Part shown: one piece after another, positions 8,701 to 19,021 of the stretch
Numbering within the stretch: the stretch's first letter is position 1
Layout of the letters: each line of letters opens with the position of its first letter
DNA from: Chitinophagaceae bacterium
Lineage (GTDB): Bacteria; Bacteroidota; Bacteroidia; Chitinophagales; Chitinophagaceae
DNA length: 46,532 nt
Assembly (NCBI GenBank): GCA_009996675.1
Contig: JAACZQ010000044.1
Location: 1-46,532 of the forward strand
Reading direction: 5' to 3'
Notes under the pieces: model-generated
Database searches by the model: none
Told to the model about the DNA's origin: nothing
Seen by the model: the letters and a program-made list of their open reading frames with translations, nothing else
Translations under genes and position numbers: made by a program

Positions 8701-9570
8701 CCCCTGGGTTGGACTGGTGATGCCAAGACCGATGATCAGATCAATACCCTGCTGCACAACTACAATATCCGTTACAATGAAGAACTGGGTCGCTATAAGC
8801 GCGAGAAGTTCAACATTTCTATCGGTGATGAATTACCTGCTGGTGTATTGAAACTGGCTAAAGTGTACCTGGCTGTTAAGCGTAAGCTGAAAGTAGGGGA
8901 TAAGATGGCGGGTCGTCACGGTAACAAAGGTATCGTAGCGAAGATCGTTCGTGCAGAAGATATGCCATTCATGGAAGATGGTACACCGGTAGATATTGTA
9001 CTGAATCCGTTGGGTGTACCTTCCCGTATGAACCTGGGTCAGATTTATGAAACCATCCTGGGATGGACCGGTAAGCGTTTGGGTGTAAGGTTTGCTACGC
9101 CGATTTTTGATGGTGCTACTACTACGGAAATCGAACAGTATTGCGAGCAGGCATCTATTCCGCGCAACGGACACACTTATCTGTTTGACGGTGAAACCGG
9201 AGAGCGTTTCCACCAGAAAGCTACTGTGGGTGTGATCTATATGATCAAACTGCACCACATGGTAGATGATAAGATGCACGCCCGTTCAATCGGACCATAC
9301 AGTCTCATTACACAGCAGCCGCTGGGTGGTAAGGCACAGTTTGGTGGACAGCGTTTTGGTGAGATGGAGGTATGGGCACTGGAAGCTTATGGTGCGGCCA
9401 ATATCCTGCAGGAACTGCTGACGATTAAATCGGATGATATTATCGGAAGAGCCAAGACTTATGAAGCCATTGTGAAGGGCGACAATATCCCCCGTGCGGG
9501 CGTACCGGAATCCTTCAATGTACTGGTACATGAACTGAGAGGTTTGGGTCTTGACCTGAAGTTTGAATAA
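5767..9570 (+). CDS. rpoB: DNA-directed RNA polymerase subunit beta
   Basis: This is the beta subunit of RNA polymerase, forming half of the active-site cleft and the rifampicin pocket. The full length is 1267 residues. The rifampicin region is clear: SQLSQFLDQ around residues 469-477 and [13 protein letters not shown] from 485, with D476, H486 and S491 in the places of E. coli D516, H526 and S531. It therefore looks rifampicin-sensitive at those sites. The near-invariant [12 protein letters not shown] lies at 1044-1055. The C-terminus [19 protein letters not shown] and the GLGLDLKFE end are intact. It is transcribed with rpoC but separated from it by 119 bases containing an inverted repeat. 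Confidence 0.99.
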   Translation: MSTTTLNNRVGFGKTKHLAEAPDLLDIQLESFREFFQLETTPDKRNVEGLFRVFKENFPITDTRNIFVLEFLDYFIDPPRYTIDECMERGLTYAVPLKAKLRLSCNDEEHVDFQTIVQDVFLGNIPYMTPRGTFVINGAERVVVSQLHRSPGVFFGQSVHPNGTKIYSARVIPFKGAWMEFATDINNVMYAYIDRKKKFPVTTLLRSIGFETDKDILELFGMADEVKADKKALASHVGKKLAARVLRTWVEDFVDEDTGEVVSIERNEIVMERDTILDEDAIATIVEMDVKSVFIQKEDVGGDYAIIYNTLNKDTSNSELEAVQHIYRQLRGADAPDNETARGIIDKLFFSDKRYDLGEVGRYKINRKLNLDYPLTKKVLTKQDIIEIIKYLVRLTNAKAEIDDIDHLSNRRVRTVGEQLYAQFGVGLARMARTIRERMNVRDNEVFTPVDLINARTLSSVINSFFGTSQLSQFLDQTNPLSEITHKRRISALGPGGLSRERAGFEVRDVHYSHYGRLCTIETPEGPNIGLISTLCVHATINDMGFIETPYRKVDNGKVNMKELTFLSAEEEDTAKIAQSNSPLNDKGQFVEDKVVSRQTGDFPILDKEEVEYMDVAPNQIVGLSASLIPFLEHDDANRALMGSNMQRQAVPLIRPEVPIVGTGLEGKAARDARIQIHAEGNGVVEFVDANEIHVRYDRNDIDRLISFEDDLKVYKLTKFIKTNQATCINLRPAVKKGQKVKKGDFLTEGYATKDGELALGRNLQVAFMPWKGYNFEDAIVISEKVVREDLFTSVHIEEYELEVRDTKLGEEELTPDIPNVSEEATKDLDENGIIRIGATIKEGDILIGKITPKGESDPTPEEKLLRAIFGDKAGDAKDASLKAPNGTEGVVIDKKLFQRAKKDKNGKIREKALLEKVEKVHQQNTESIKELLLDKLQTLLKDKASAGVSNNFGEVLIGKGAKFNPKNLGTIDYQNVNPLGWTGDAKTDDQINTLLHNYNIRYNEELGRYKREKFNISIGDELPAGVLKLAKVYLAVKRKLKVGDKMAGRHGNKGIVAKIVRAEDMPFMEDGTPVDIVLNPLGVPSRMNLGQIYETILGWTGKRLGVRFATPIFDGATTTEIEQYCEQASIPRNGHTYLFDGETGERFHQKATVGVIYMIKLHHMVDDKMHARSIGPYSLITQQPLGGKAQFGGQRFGEMEVWALEAYGAANILQELLTIKSDDIIGRAKTYEAIVKGDNIPRAGVPESFNVLVHELRGLGLDLKFE

Positions 9571-9581
9571 ACTTAGTAGGC

Positions 9582-9675
9582 AGCTATTAGCTTCTAGCTA
9601 CTAGCTGCCAGCTTTTTGAGAATAGTAAACTTTTTCAAAAAATTAAACAGAGCTAGTAGCTAGAAGCTTGTAGCT
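9582..9675. repeat. 25-bp AGCT-rich inverted repeat between rpoB and rpoC
   Basis: Arms 9582-9606 and 9651-9675 are reverse complements at 23 of 25 positions, with a 44-base centre. Each arm is itself a run of AGCT(A/T)(C/T)T-like words, so several alternative foldings exist. The right arm ends 14 bases before the rpoC start codon, close enough to affect rpoC translation or RNA processing. Confidence 0.85.
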
Positions 9676-9689
9676 CGAAGCTTAAAAAT

Positions 9690-12600
9690 ATGGCCATTAA
9701 AAGAGACAATCGCCCCAGATCAACCTTCTCCCAGATCACGATTAGTCTGGCATCGCCGGATACGATCCTGGAAAGAAGTTTTGGCGAAGTACTGAAACCA
9801 GAAACCATTAACTATCGTACCTACAAACCCGAACGTGATGGTTTGTTCTGCGAAAGAATTTTTGGTCCGGTAAAGGACTACGAGTGTGCTTGTGGAAAAT
9901 ATAAGCGTATCCGTTATAAGGGCATCGTGTGCGACCGCTGCGGTGTGGAAGTAACAGAGAAAAAAGTGCGTCGTGAGCGCATGGGTCACATCAAACTGGT
10001 GGTGCCTGTTGTGCATATCTGGTACTTCAAAAGCCTGCCCAATAAAATTGGTTACCTGCTGGGTATGAGTTCCAAGAAACTGGAAACCATTATCTACTAT
10101 GAGCGTTACGTGGTAATCCAGGGTGGTGTGAAAGAGAACCTGAATATGGGTGATCTGTTAACCGAAGAAGAATACCTGGATATCCTCGATAACTTACCCA
10201 AAGACAACCAATACCTGCCCGATGATGATCCGCAGAAATTTGTTGCGAAAATGGGTGCAGAAGCGGTACATGCATTGCTGGAAAGGATTGACCTGGACAG
10301 CCTGAGCTATACCCTGCGTAATGCAGCTGCAACAGAAACATCACAGCAACGTAAAGCCGATGCGCTGAAGCGTTTGAGTGTGGTGGAATCATTCCGTGAT
10401 GCCAGCACCCGTATTACCAACCGCCCCGAGTGGATGGTAATGCAGTATATCCCTGTTATTCCGCCCGAACTGCGTCCCCTGGTACCCCTGGATGGTGGCC
10501 GTTTCGCCAGTTCTGATCTGAATGACCTCTATCGCCGTGTGATCATTCGTAACAACCGTCTGAAGCGTTTGTTGGAGATCAAAGCACCCGAAGTGATCCT
10601 GCGTAACGAAAAACGTATGCTGCAGGAAGCGATTGACTCCCTCTTCGATAACAGCCGTAAATCCAATGCAGTAAAAGCAGAAGGTGGCCGTGCACTGAAA
10701 TCCTTGTCAGATGTACTGAAAGGTAAGCAGGGTCGTTTCCGTCAGAACCTGTTGGGTAAGCGTGTTGACTATTCCGGTCGTTCGGTGATCGTGGTAGGAC
10801 CTGAACTCAAAATGCATGAGTGTGGTCTGCCTAAAGACATGGCTGCAGAATTGTTCAAGCCATTTGTTATCCGTAAACTGATTGAAAGAGGTATCGTGAA
10901 AACAGTGAAATCAGCCAAGAAACTGGTTGACCGCAAGGAAGCTGTGATCTGGGATATCCTGGAAAATATTCTGAAAGGCCACCCTGTGATGCTGAACCGT
11001 GCTCCAACACTGCACCGTTTGTCGATCCAGGCCTTCCAACCAAAACTGGTAGAAGGTAAAGCCATTCAACTGCACCCGCTGGTAACATCTGCGTTCAACG
11101 CCGACTTTGACGGTGACCAGATGGCGGTACACGTACCGTTGAGCAATGCAGCCATCCTGGAAGCACAGTTGCTGATGCTGTCTTCGCACAACATCCTCAA
11201 CCCCCAGAATGGTACGCCCATCACCCTGCCTTCACAGGACATGGTACTGGGTCTGTATTACATCACCAAGGGTAAGCGAACCACTGAAACTGAGATTGTG
11301 AAAGGAGAGGGCAAAGCCTTCTACAGCATGGATGAAGTGATCATCGCCCTGAATGAAGGTCGTATTGATCTGCATGCCAACATCAAGGTAAAAGCCAATG
11401 TTCGTGAGAATGGCCAGTTGGTTAAAAAACTGATTGATACCACTGTAGGTCGCGTACTGTTCAACCAGTTCGTGCCGGTGGAAGTTGGATACGTGAACGC
11501 ATTGCTGACCAAGAAAAGTCTGCGGGAGATCATTGGTGATATCATTAAAATCACCGACGTTCCCAAAACAGCTAAATTCCTGGATGATATCAAGACCCTC
11601 GGTTTCCGTATGGCCTTCCGTGGTGGTCTGTCGTTCAACGTAAACGACCTGATTGTTCCCGATATGCGTAATGAACTGCTGGAGAATGCCAAGCAGGAAG
11701 TGGAAGAGGTTTGGGAAAACTACAACATGGGTCTGATCACCAACAACGAACGTTACAACGCCGTAATTGATATCTGGAGCCGTGTGGATACCCGTATTAC
11801 TGAAACACTGATCCGTGAAATGCAGAATGATAAGCAGGGCTTCAACTCTGTGTACATGATGCTGGATTCCGGAGCCCGTGGTAGTAAAACACAGGTTAAA
11901 CAGCTGGTAGGTATCCGTGGTCTGATGGCCAAGCCCCGTAAGAGCGGAAGCACCGGCAGTGAGGTAATTGAAAACCCCATCCTGTCGAACTTCAAGAGCG
12001 GTCTGAACGTATTGGATTACTTCATCTCTACCCACGGTGCCCGTAAGGGTCTGGCCGATACGGCCCTGAAGACAGCGGATGCCGGTTACCTCACCCGTCG
12101 TCTGGTAGACGTTGCACAGGATGTGGTAATCAGTGAAGAAGATTGTGGTACCCTGCGTGGTAATGCTGCAACAGCGCTGAAAGACAATGAAGATATTATC
12201 GAGCCACTGGCAGATCGTATCGAAGGACGTACTTCCCTGCACAATGTATATCACCCCGTAACCGAGGAACTGATCATTGCTGCCGGTGAAGAAATTACTT
12301 CTGATCACGCCAAAGCCATTGAAGAAGCTGGTATTGAAACCGTTGACATCCGCTCCGTACTCACCTGCGAAAGCAAACGTGGTGTGTGTGTGAAATGTTA
12401 TGGTAAAAACCTGGCCACCGGTTACCTGGCTCAACGTGGTGATGCCGTAGGTATCATTGCTGCCCAGTCCATCGGTGAACCCGGTACCCAGCTGACACTG
12501 CGTACTTTCCACGTAGGTGGTGTGGCAGGCTCTGCTTCAGTAGAATCTACCCTGAATGCCAAATTTGATGGCACCATTCAGTTCGACGGTTTACGTACCG

Positions 12601-13973
12601 TAGAAACAGTGAACAATGAAGGCAATAAAGTGAAGATCGTTATTGGTCGTACTGGTGAAGTACGTATCATGGATGTGAAGAACGACCGCCTCATGATCAC
12701 CAATAACGTACCTTATGGTGCTACCCTGAACGTGAAAGACGGACAGCAGGTGAAGAAAGGAGATGTGATCTGTACATGGGATCCGTTCAATAACGTAATT
12801 GTAGCAGAACAGAATGGTAGCGTACGTTTCGAAAACGTAATCGATGGTATCACTTACCGCGATGAAGCCGATGAACAAACCGGTCACCGTGAGAAAGTGG
12901 TTATCGAAACCAAAGACAAAACAAAAATCCCAACCATCATTGTAGATGGTAAGGAAGCCAAGCAATACAACCTACCGGTAGGTTCTCACATCTCTGTAGA
13001 AGAGGGTGATGAAGTGAAAGCTGGTCAGGTAATGGTGAAAATCCCCCGCGTACTGGGTAAGCTGCGTGATATCACCGGTGGTCTGCCTCGTGTAACTGAA
13101 TTGTTTGAAGCCCGTAACCCGGGTAACCCCGCCATTGTTTGCGAAATCGACGGTGTGGTAGCATTTGGAAACGTGAAACGCGGTAACCGTGAGATCATTG
13201 TTGAGTCAAGGGATGGTATGGTTAAAAAATACCTGGTACCCCTGACCCGTCAGATCCTGGTACAGGATGGCGACTTTGTAAAAGCTGGTACGCCGCTGTC
13301 CGACGGACAGATCGCACCTGCCGATATCCTCGCTATCAAAGGACCTTTTGCTGTACAGGAATACGTGGTGAATGAAATTCAGGAAGTATACCGCTTACAG
13401 GGTGTAAAAATCAACGACAAACACATCGAAGTAATCGTTCGTCAGATGATGAAGAAAGTGGAGATCGTGGATGCGGGTGATACCAAATTCCTGGAGGAGG
13501 ATCTGGAAGACCGCTTCGAGTTTATTGAAGAAAATGACCGCATTTTTGATAAAAAAGTGGTTACCGAACCCGGCGAAAGCACCAGGCTGAAAGCCGGACA
13601 GATTATCACCCTGCGTGAACTGCGCGAAGAGAATTCCATTCTGCGCAGAAGTGATAAGAAACTGGTAGAAGTAAGGGATGCCAAAACAGCTACGGCTACG
13701 CCGGTACTGCTGGGTATCACCAAAGCTTCACTGGGTGTACAAAGCTGGATCTCAGCTGCATCCTTCCAGGAAACCACCAAAGTACTCAGTCAGGCTGCTA
13801 TCCAGGGTAAAACCGATGCGATGCTGGGTCTGAAAGAGAACGTTATTACCGGTCACCTGATTCCCGCCGGTTCCGGACAGAAAGAGTTCGAAAACCTGAT
13901 TGTGGGAAGCAAGGAAGAATACGAAGTGCTGACAACTGCCCGCGAAGCCATGAGCTTCGATGACGAAGAGTAA
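9690..13973 (+). CDS. rpoC: DNA-directed RNA polymerase subunit beta'
   Basis: This is the beta' subunit, carrying the catalytic magnesium site. NADFDGD is at residues 470-476 with the three metal-binding aspartates D472, D474 and D476. The N-terminal zinc ribbon has CACGKY and CDRCG, and the second zinc site has [13 protein letters not shown]. The bridge helix and trigger loop regions follow, including [23 protein letters not shown]. The length of 1427 residues is close to the E. coli protein. A strong terminator lies just after the stop, so the rpoBC unit ends here. Confidence 0.99.
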   Translation: MAIKRDNRPRSTFSQITISLASPDTILERSFGEVLKPETINYRTYKPERDGLFCERIFGPVKDYECACGKYKRIRYKGIVCDRCGVEVTEKKVRRERMGHIKLVVPVVHIWYFKSLPNKIGYLLGMSSKKLETIIYYERYVVIQGGVKENLNMGDLLTEEEYLDILDNLPKDNQYLPDDDPQKFVAKMGAEAVHALLERIDLDSLSYTLRNAAATETSQQRKADALKRLSVVESFRDASTRITNRPEWMVMQYIPVIPPELRPLVPLDGGRFASSDLNDLYRRVIIRNNRLKRLLEIKAPEVILRNEKRMLQEAIDSLFDNSRKSNAVKAEGGRALKSLSDVLKGKQGRFRQNLLGKRVDYSGRSVIVVGPELKMHECGLPKDMAAELFKPFVIRKLIERGIVKTVKSAKKLVDRKEAVIWDILENILKGHPVMLNRAPTLHRLSIQAFQPKLVEGKAIQLHPLVTSAFNADFDGDQMAVHVPLSNAAILEAQLLMLSSHNILNPQNGTPITLPSQDMVLGLYYITKGKRTTETEIVKGEGKAFYSMDEVIIALNEGRIDLHANIKVKANVRENGQLVKKLIDTTVGRVLFNQFVPVEVGYVNALLTKKSLREIIGDIIKITDVPKTAKFLDDIKTLGFRMAFRGGLSFNVNDLIVPDMRNELLENAKQEVEEVWENYNMGLITNNERYNAVIDIWSRVDTRITETLIREMQNDKQGFNSVYMMLDSGARGSKTQVKQLVGIRGLMAKPRKSGSTGSEVIENPILSNFKSGLNVLDYFISTHGARKGLADTALKTADAGYLTRRLVDVAQDVVISEEDCGTLRGNAATALKDNEDIIEPLADRIEGRTSLHNVYHPVTEELIIAAGEEITSDHAKAIEEAGIETVDIRSVLTCESKRGVCVKCYGKNLATGYLAQRGDAVGIIAAQSIGEPGTQLTLRTFHVGGVAGSASVESTLNAKFDGTIQFDGLRTVETVNNEGNKVKIVIGRTGEVRIMDVKNDRLMITNNVPYGATLNVKDGQQVKKGDVICTWDPFNNVIVAEQNGSVRFENVIDGITYRDEADEQTGHREKVVIETKDKTKIPTIIVDGKEAKQYNLPVGSHISVEEGDEVKAGQVMVKIPRVLGKLRDITGGLPRVTELFEARNPGNPAIVCEIDGVVAFGNVKRGNREIIVESRDGMVKKYLVPLTRQILVQDGDFVKAGTPLSDGQIAPADILAIKGPFAVQEYVVNEIQEVYRLQGVKINDKHIEVIVRQMMKKVEIVDAGDTKFLEEDLEDRFEFIEENDRIFDKKVVTEPGESTRLKAGQIITLRELREENSILRRSDKKLVEVRDAKTATATPVLLGITKASLGVQSWISAASFQETTKVLSQAAIQGKTDAMLGLKENVITGHLIPAGSGQKEFENLIVGSKEEYEVLTTAREAMSFDDEE

Positions 13974-13996
13974 GCATCGATACGATACCATTTGTT

Positions 13997-14028
13997 AAAG
14001 TAGGAAGTGAAAGCTTCCTACTTTTTTT
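13997..14028 (+). terminator. Rho-independent terminator after rpoC
   Basis: An 11-bp perfect stem (13997-14007 with 14014-14024) with a six-base loop is followed by Ts to 14028. It lies 24 bases past the rpoC stop. Confidence 0.93.
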
Positions 14029-14078
14029 CAGGTATACAGGGATGTCAAAACAGTATTTTTTAATCTGATAATTATTGT

Positions 14079-14127
14079 TAATCTTGCCGCCCGGCCGGAT
14101 GACTCCGCCGGAAAGCCGTTATTTTTG
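14079..14127 (+). promoter_or_regulatory. Candidate -7 elements for the OmpH-like gene
   Basis: Two possible -7 boxes precede the gene: TAATCTTG at 14079-14086 (one mismatch to TAnnTTTG) and TATTTTTG at 14120-14127 (full match, 19 bases before the ATG). Neither has a clear TTTG at the ideal distance, so which one is used cannot be decided. Confidence 0.35.
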
Positions 14128-14145
14128 AAGACTAAATAGCCTCTC

Positions 14146-14742
14146 ATGAAAAACTTTACACTCGGATTGAATGTGGCACTGGTTATTGCGGTGGCCGTAT
14201 TGTTTTACCTGCATTTCTCCGCACCGTCTGCCAAGCCGGCTACTACCCAGTCGGGCACACAGTCTGCTGCTTCCGGTGATTTCAGGATCGCTTATTTTGA
14301 AATTGATTCTATTGAATCACACTTCGACTACTACAAAGAAGTAAGCAGTTCTATCCAGGCCAAAGCCATGGAAAATAACAAACAACTGAACCAGTTGAAA
14401 CAGGCTTTTGCCAATAAATACCAGGAATTACAACGGGCAGCACAATCGCTCACGCAAGCCGAACTGAACAGCAAACAACAGGAGCTGGCGCAGATGGAAA
14501 GAACTTACCAGAGCAAGGAGCAGATGCTGAACAATGAAATGCAGGATGAAAGCATGAAAAAATTGCAGGACGTAAAACGTAAAATCACCGATTTCCTGGC
14601 CGAATACAACAAATCAAAAGGGTATGCTTTTATCCTGGGAAATAATTCAGATGCAATGGCTTTGTACTACAAAGACGCTGCTTACGATATTACCAGTGAT
14701 GTGATTAAAGGGTTGAATGAGTTGTATAAAACCAAGAAATAA
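14146..14742 (+). CDS. OmpH/Skp family periplasmic chaperone-like protein
   Basis: Skp/OmpH proteins are periplasmic holdases that carry unfolded outer-membrane proteins. The 198-residue product starts with an N-terminal hydrophobic segment (about residues 6-24) that is either an uncleaved anchor or a signal peptide. A Ser/Thr/Ala-rich linker follows. Then come the conserved start FRIAYFEIDSIESHFDYYKE and a long Gln/Lys/Glu-rich coiled coil (about residues 70-155). It ends with a DFLAEYNKSKGYAFILGNN-like strand region typical of the family. It has its own spacer on both sides and a downstream terminator, so it is probably monocistronic. The chaperone role is inferred from family. Confidence 0.85.
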   Translation: MKNFTLGLNVALVIAVAVLFYLHFSAPSAKPATTQSGTQSAASGDFRIAYFEIDSIESHFDYYKEVSSSIQAKAMENNKQLNQLKQAFANKYQELQRAAQSLTQAELNSKQQELAQMERTYQSKEQMLNNEMQDESMKKLQDVKRKITDFLAEYNKSKGYAFILGNNSDAMALYYKDAAYDITSDVIKGLNELYKTKK

Positions 14743-14770
14743 TCGCTTCGACTATTCATAACAATATTGA

Positions 14771-14806
14771 TAAAGCCCTCCACTGATAGTGGGGGGCTTT
14801 ATGTTT
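14771..14806 (+). terminator. Terminator-like hairpin after the OmpH-like gene
   Basis: A 14-bp stem with one G-T wobble (14771-14784 with 14788-14801) closes a three-base loop. The downstream T-run is weak (TGTTTAG), but stem strength and position support termination. Confidence 0.75.
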
Positions 14807-14872
14807 AGGGGCCGATGATGGTTTCCCCCTTTTTCCCTATCTTCCTGTCACCAAAACAATGCATATTGCCAT

Positions 14873-16297
14873 ATGACTGAGCAAAACAAAACATCATTCA
14901 AACCCAGCCTCGGGCTGCTGGATGGAACCATGATTGTAGCCGGAAGCATGATTGGTTCCGGTATTTTTATCGTGAGCGCCGATATTACTCGCAATGTGGG
15001 CAGTGCCGGTTGGCTGATTGCCGTGTGGCTGATCACGGGGTTCATGACCCTGACTGCAGCCCTGAGCTACGGAGAACTCAGTGCCATGTTTCCCAAAGCT
15101 GGTGGTCAATATGTATACCTCAAAGAATCATATAACCCGTTGACCGGTTTTTTATACGGGTGGAGTTTCTTTTCTGTGATACAAACCGGTACCATTGCAG
15201 CCGTAGGCGTAGCATTCAGCAAATTCGCCGGCTACTTTTTCCCTGTTTTGGAAATGACCGATAGTAATATCCTGTTTCAGGCAGGATTCCTTAAGATATA
15301 CCCGGCACAGTTTGTATCCATTGCCATCATCATCTTCCTTACCTATGTGAATACCAAGGGCGTACAGGGCGGAAAAATGATACAGACGACATTCACTGTA
15401 ACCAAACTGGTATCCCTGTTCGGATTGATTGTATTTGGTTTTCTGCTCGCAGCCAAATCAGAAGTATGGCAGGCCAACTGGACAGATGCCTGGAGTATGA
15501 AAAGTATAGGCGCAGATAACAGTATGGTTCCGGTACTGGGTGTGGCCGCATTCGGTGCGATTGCTGCATCCATGGTAGGATCTATATTCAGCAGTGATGC
15601 CTGGAATAACGTAACTTTTATTGCAGGTGAGATGAAGAATCCGCAACGCAATATTGGTCTGAGCTTATTCCTGGGTACCCTGATTGTAACGGTTATTTAT
15701 GTGGCTGCCAACCTCATGTACCTGAGTGTATTACCCCTGAATGATATTGCCCATGCACCGGCAGACCGGGTTGCAGTTTCTGCCTCTAATATCATCTTTG
15801 GCAATATCGGTACATATGTGATTGCTGTCATGATCATGATCTCTACTTTTGGTTGTAACAATGGACTGATACTGGCCGGTGCCAGGGTTTATTATACCAT
15901 GGCGCAAGACGGACTCTTCTTTAAAAAAGCAGGTGTGCTGAATAAAAATGCCGTACCCGAATGGGCACTCTGGGCCCAGTGTGTAGTGGCTTCCCTGCTT
16001 TGCCTGAGCGGGAAATATGGCGATCTGCTGGATATGGTTTCCTTCATTGTGGTGATATTTTATGTACTGACCATTGCCGGTATTTTTATCCTGCGCAAAC
16101 AAAGGCCTGATATGGAGCGTCCGTATAAAGCTTTTGGTTACCCGGTATTGCCCGCCATTTATATGCTTATGGGATCGGCTTTCTGTGTATTGCTGATCAT
16201 TTACAAACCTAATTTTACCTGGCCAGGGTTGATAATTACACTAATCGGAATTCCTTTGTATTATCTTGCGGTCCGGAACAATAAGAAACAGGCATGA
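14873..16297 (+). CDS. APC superfamily amino acid permease
   Basis: This is an inner-membrane amino acid transporter of the APC superfamily with about 12 predicted membrane segments across 474 residues. The first helix carries the substrate- and sodium/proton-site signature AGSMIGSGIF (residues 22-31). GGQYVYLKESYNPLTGFLYGW after helix 2 is typical of LAT/APA-type exchangers. The stop overlaps the next start as ATGA (16294-16297), so it is translationally coupled to the heptose kinase gene. The two functions are not obviously related. The substrate cannot be assigned. Confidence 0.92.
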   Translation: MTEQNKTSFKPSLGLLDGTMIVAGSMIGSGIFIVSADITRNVGSAGWLIAVWLITGFMTLTAALSYGELSAMFPKAGGQYVYLKESYNPLTGFLYGWSFFSVIQTGTIAAVGVAFSKFAGYFFPVLEMTDSNILFQAGFLKIYPAQFVSIAIIIFLTYVNTKGVQGGKMIQTTFTVTKLVSLFGLIVFGFLLAAKSEVWQANWTDAWSMKSIGADNSMVPVLGVAAFGAIAASMVGSIFSSDAWNNVTFIAGEMKNPQRNIGLSLFLGTLIVTVIYVAANLMYLSVLPLNDIAHAPADRVAVSASNIIFGNIGTYVIAVMIMISTFGCNNGLILAGARVYYTMAQDGLFFKKAGVLNKNAVPEWALWAQCVVASLLCLSGKYGDLLDMVSFIVVIFYVLTIAGIFILRKQRPDMERPYKAFGYPVLPAIYMLMGSAFCVLLIIYKPNFTWPGLIITLIGIPLYYLAVRNNKKQA

Positions 16298-17283
16298 CAA
16301 ATTTTGCGCAGCTTTTTGCTTCTTTCCGTAACTGTCGGGTTGCGATCATCGGGGATGTTATGCTGGATACCTATTGGTGGGGGCATGTAGACCGGATATC
16401 CCCGGAAGCGCCGGTACCGGTAGTGGTACTGAAACACAAAGAACTGAGAGTGGGTGGGGCAGCCAATGTGGCCCTGAATACAGCCGCCCTGGGCGCCATT
16501 ACCACTATGATATCCGTAGTTGGAAACGATGCAGATGGCCAAACCCTGATGGGTTTATTACAGGAGAAAGGTATCAATACCAGTCATATCATTCAAAGCG
16601 ATCAACGGGTAACAACAAACAAGACCCGTATCATGAGCCGTAATCAACAAATGATGCGACTGGATGCCGAGATCACGAAAGATATCGATACCAGTACAGA
16701 AGACCAATTACTGGAACAGGTGAAGCAGGTTCTCACGACTGAAAAGCCTGATATATTGATTTTCGAAGATTACAATAAAGGCGTAATTACGCACCGAATT
16801 ATTGAAGCGGTAACAACATTGTGCCAACAGCATGAGGTGATCACAGCCGTTGATCCGAAAAAGAAAAATTTTCTGGCTTACCGTGGGGTAACCCTTTTCA
16901 AACCCAACCTGAAAGAAGTAAAGGAGGGATTGAACCTGCAAACAGACCAGGTAGATCTTTCATCCCTGCAGGCGGTACACCAGGCATTACAGTCGCATTT
17001 GCATCACCAGGTATCCCTGATTACATTATCGGAGAAAGGCGTGTTTTACCAGGATGGGGAAGACGTACGCATCATTCCCACCCATATCCGCAATATAGCC
17101 GATGTGAGTGGCGCAGGTGATACTGTGATAGCCGTGGCATCCCTGGCTTATGCAGTTTCCAGGAATATGCTGCTGGCAGCAGAAATGGCCAATATTGCAG
17201 GCGGGCTGGTTTGTGAAGAAGTGGGTACGGCAGCCATCAACCGCGACAGGCTGCTGGAAGAATGCCAGCTTTTGCTGGGTTAA
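16294..17283 (+). CDS. D-glycero-beta-D-manno-heptose-7-phosphate kinase (HldE domain I / HldA type)
   Basis: This PfkB-family sugar kinase makes heptose-1,7-bisphosphate for ADP-heptose, the LPS inner-core precursor. The 329-residue product is the kinase half only; the adenylyltransferase domain fused to it in proteobacterial HldE is absent and must be encoded elsewhere. The N-terminus GDVMLDTYWWGHVDRISPEA is characteristic of this kinase. The GGAANVALN motif follows, and the catalytic loop SGAGDT is at residues 272-277 with D276 as the base. It is coupled to the upstream permease by a 4-base overlap. Confidence 0.92.
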   Translation: MTNFAQLFASFRNCRVAIIGDVMLDTYWWGHVDRISPEAPVPVVVLKHKELRVGGAANVALNTAALGAITTMISVVGNDADGQTLMGLLQEKGINTSHIIQSDQRVTTNKTRIMSRNQQMMRLDAEITKDIDTSTEDQLLEQVKQVLTTEKPDILIFEDYNKGVITHRIIEAVTTLCQQHEVITAVDPKKKNFLAYRGVTLFKPNLKEVKEGLNLQTDQVDLSSLQAVHQALQSHLHHQVSLITLSEKGVFYQDGEDVRIIPTHIRNIADVSGAGDTVIAVASLAYAVSRNMLLAAEMANIAGGLVCEEVGTAAINRDRLLEECQLLLG

Positions 17284-17359
17284 CCGGCGTTAACATTTTT
17301 GCAACATATTTACAAAAATATTCAGTCCCATTTGTATTAGGTATTCGTTAACATTTCGT

Positions 17360-17367
17360 TATATTTG
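17360..17367 (+). promoter_or_regulatory. Predicted -7 element upstream of ispD
   Basis: TATATTTG is a full match to TAnnTTTG. The nearest TTTG upstream is at 17331-17334, a slightly long 25-base spacing. A transcript from here would run through the hairpin at 17394-17422 before reaching ispD. Confidence 0.45.
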
Positions 17368-17393
17368 AGTACACTGATACACATGAGAAAAAC

Positions 17394-17422
17394 AAAAGGG
17401 GCTGTTTGCGCAGCTCCTTTTT
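17394..17422 (+). terminator. Terminator-like hairpin in the ispD leader
   Basis: An 11-bp stem with one G-T wobble (17394-17404 with 17411-17421) closes a six-base loop and ends in a T-run to 17422. It sits 15 bases before the ispD start and after a predicted promoter. It may be an attenuator, or simply the terminator of the upstream kinase transcript with ispD using a promoter too weak to recognise. Confidence 0.6.
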
Positions 17423-17437
17423 GTATAAAGTCCCGTC

Positions 17438-18121
17438 ATGAAGAAATATGCAGTTATTGTAGCCGGTGGAAGTGGTCAGCGTATGGGTACCAGCGAACCC
17501 AAACAGTTTTTGGAGTTGGCGGGTAAACCGGTATTACTGCATACCCTGGATTGTTTTCTGGGTACATATACCGATCTGCAAATCATCCTGGTTCTGCCAG
17601 CAGCATTTCAGGAACAGGGTTCTGCACTTATTCAGTCATTACCAGCAGCCGATCGTATTCAGATTACGGTGGGCGGTGAAACGCGTTTTCACTCGGTGCA
17701 AAACGGGTTACAACTGGTAACAGAACCATCTGTAATCTGGGTACATGATGCTGTTCGTTGTTTGGTGAGCAGTGAATTGATACAAGCTTGTTATGAACAG
17801 GCGCTGCGTAAGGGTAGTGCGATTCCGGCGGTAGCAGCAACCGATAGCATCCGGATACAAACCGGTGAAACACACCAGGTAGCTGACCGCAAACAGGTGC
17901 GTATCATTCAAACCCCACAGACTTTTCTCAGCAATATCTTATTGCCTGCCTTTAAACAATCCTACCGGGAAGATTTTACTGATGAGGCAACAGTAGTAGA
18001 AGCTATGGGACAACCTGTATTCCTGATTGAAGGCTCTTATGATAATATCAAAATCACCCGACCGGTTGATTTATTGATTGCTACTTCTATTTTAGCAGCG
18101 AAACAAAGCAAAGAAGCCTGA
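17438..18121 (+). CDS. ispD: 2-C-methyl-D-erythritol 4-phosphate cytidylyltransferase
   Basis: IspD joins CTP and methylerythritol phosphate in the non-mevalonate isoprenoid pathway. The 227-residue protein has the nucleotide-binding loop AGGSGQRMG (residues 9-17) followed by PKQF (21-24, with K22 contacting the phosphates). The VHDAVR segment with the metal-binding Asp corresponds to VHDAARP in most homologs; here the last residues are V and C instead of A and P. The C-terminal DEATVVEAMG and NIKITRPVDL motifs are intact. It converges on the minus-strand acyltransferase gene, with only four bases between the stops. Confidence 0.95.
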   Translation: MKKYAVIVAGGSGQRMGTSEPKQFLELAGKPVLLHTLDCFLGTYTDLQIILVLPAAFQEQGSALIQSLPAADRIQITVGGETRFHSVQNGLQLVTEPSVIWVHDAVRCLVSSELIQACYEQALRKGSAIPAVAATDSIRIQTGETHQVADRKQVRIIQTPQTFLSNILLPAFKQSYREDFTDEATVVEAMGQPVFLIEGSYDNIKITRPVDLLIATSILAAKQSKEA

Positions 18122-18125
18122 TTCT

Positions 18126-19019
18126 TTAACCAAAGAAATTAAGTTCCCAGTGATAATAAGTTTCGGTTCTTACACCAAACTGTCTGTAAAATTGTTCTAC
18201 GCCTGGTAACATGGAACCCTCAAAGTCCAATATCCGGTTACTGCCACTGTATTCACGGATTAATTCATGCATGAGCCAGTGATTGGCCAACATAGCCCGG
18301 CCTCTTACAGTAGTATTATTAATCAGGTGATACAAACGCCTCTCATCCTGTACCAATAAAGCACTGGCCAGTAATTCACCATCTGCTGCCAGTACAACCC
18401 GGCTCAGGCAATGATGGGGATACTGGATGCAATATTGCAGGAGTGCAGCTTCATCTTCTTGCTGCCTTTGTCTTACCCTTGATCCATACAATATCCGGCT
18501 TTGTGTGAGAATGACTTCCAGGTCGTATTCTTTCAGATACTGCAATGATTTTCTGGAAGCCCGTTCCATATTTTTCAGCAGCAATGGTGCAAAACCAGAC
18601 CGGATCTGACCGAAATCCTTGTGCAGTGGCAATACAAAATTATTTCGCGGCCGGATATGTTGCAAGGAGTTTGCCAGTGCTGCATTGCCATGGTGCAGGG
18701 TGCTATCTCCCAGGCGTACAAATTTCCGGAGGGCTTTTTGTATATCGGGAAAAACGTCCGGTGAATAATGACCCGTTAAACCGAGTTGCTGTATGAATGC
18801 GGGTTGATAGGCATAGCGTATAAACCATTTGCGCCGCCAGGGTATTGGCATAACGGCTTCATATTGACCCAATACCAGTCCATGCCATTGATCGCAAAGA
18901 GCATGGAGAAAATGATAACGGCTATAGATCAATCCATGCGGATCGCTGCCAATACAATGGTCCCAGGCATTGGCATCAATGTCAGAAGCAGGCAGGATGG
19001 ATATAGCGGGAACAGACAT
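18126..19019 (-). CDS. FemAB/GNAT-like acyltransferase-fold protein
   Basis: The 297-residue soluble protein resembles the FemAB-related GNAT-fold family (Acetyltransf_6 type) of Bacteroidota. The C-terminal half has RVVLAADGELLASALLV, then GRAMLANHWLMHELIREY and ILDFEGSMLPGVEQFYRQFG, which fits the acyl-donor-binding half of this fold. The N-terminal segment YSRYHFLHALCDQWHGLV and a conserved PIPWRRK segment fit the first half. It starts two bases after the DUF2147 gene stop, so it is the last gene of a minus-strand trio. Possible roles are peptidoglycan or cell-surface modification, but no substrate is implied. Confidence 0.65.
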   Translation of the reverse strand: MSVPAISILPASDIDANAWDHCIGSDPHGLIYSRYHFLHALCDQWHGLVLGQYEAVMPIPWRRKWFIRYAYQPAFIQQLGLTGHYSPDVFPDIQKALRKFVRLGDSTLHHGNAALANSLQHIRPRNNFVLPLHKDFGQIRSGFAPLLLKNMERASRKSLQYLKEYDLEVILTQSRILYGSRVRQRQQEDEAALLQYCIQYPHHCLSRVVLAADGELLASALLVQDERRLYHLINNTTVRGRAMLANHWLMHELIREYSGSNRILDFEGSMLPGVEQFYRQFGVRTETYYHWELNFFG

Positions 19020-19021
19020 GT

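Noticed and set aside
11232..12512. A 426-codon open frame on the minus strand opposite rpoC
   Set aside because: It is fully antisense to highly conserved rpoC codons, and its translation is rich in Phe, Gln, His and Thr as expected from the reverse of a biased coding sequence.
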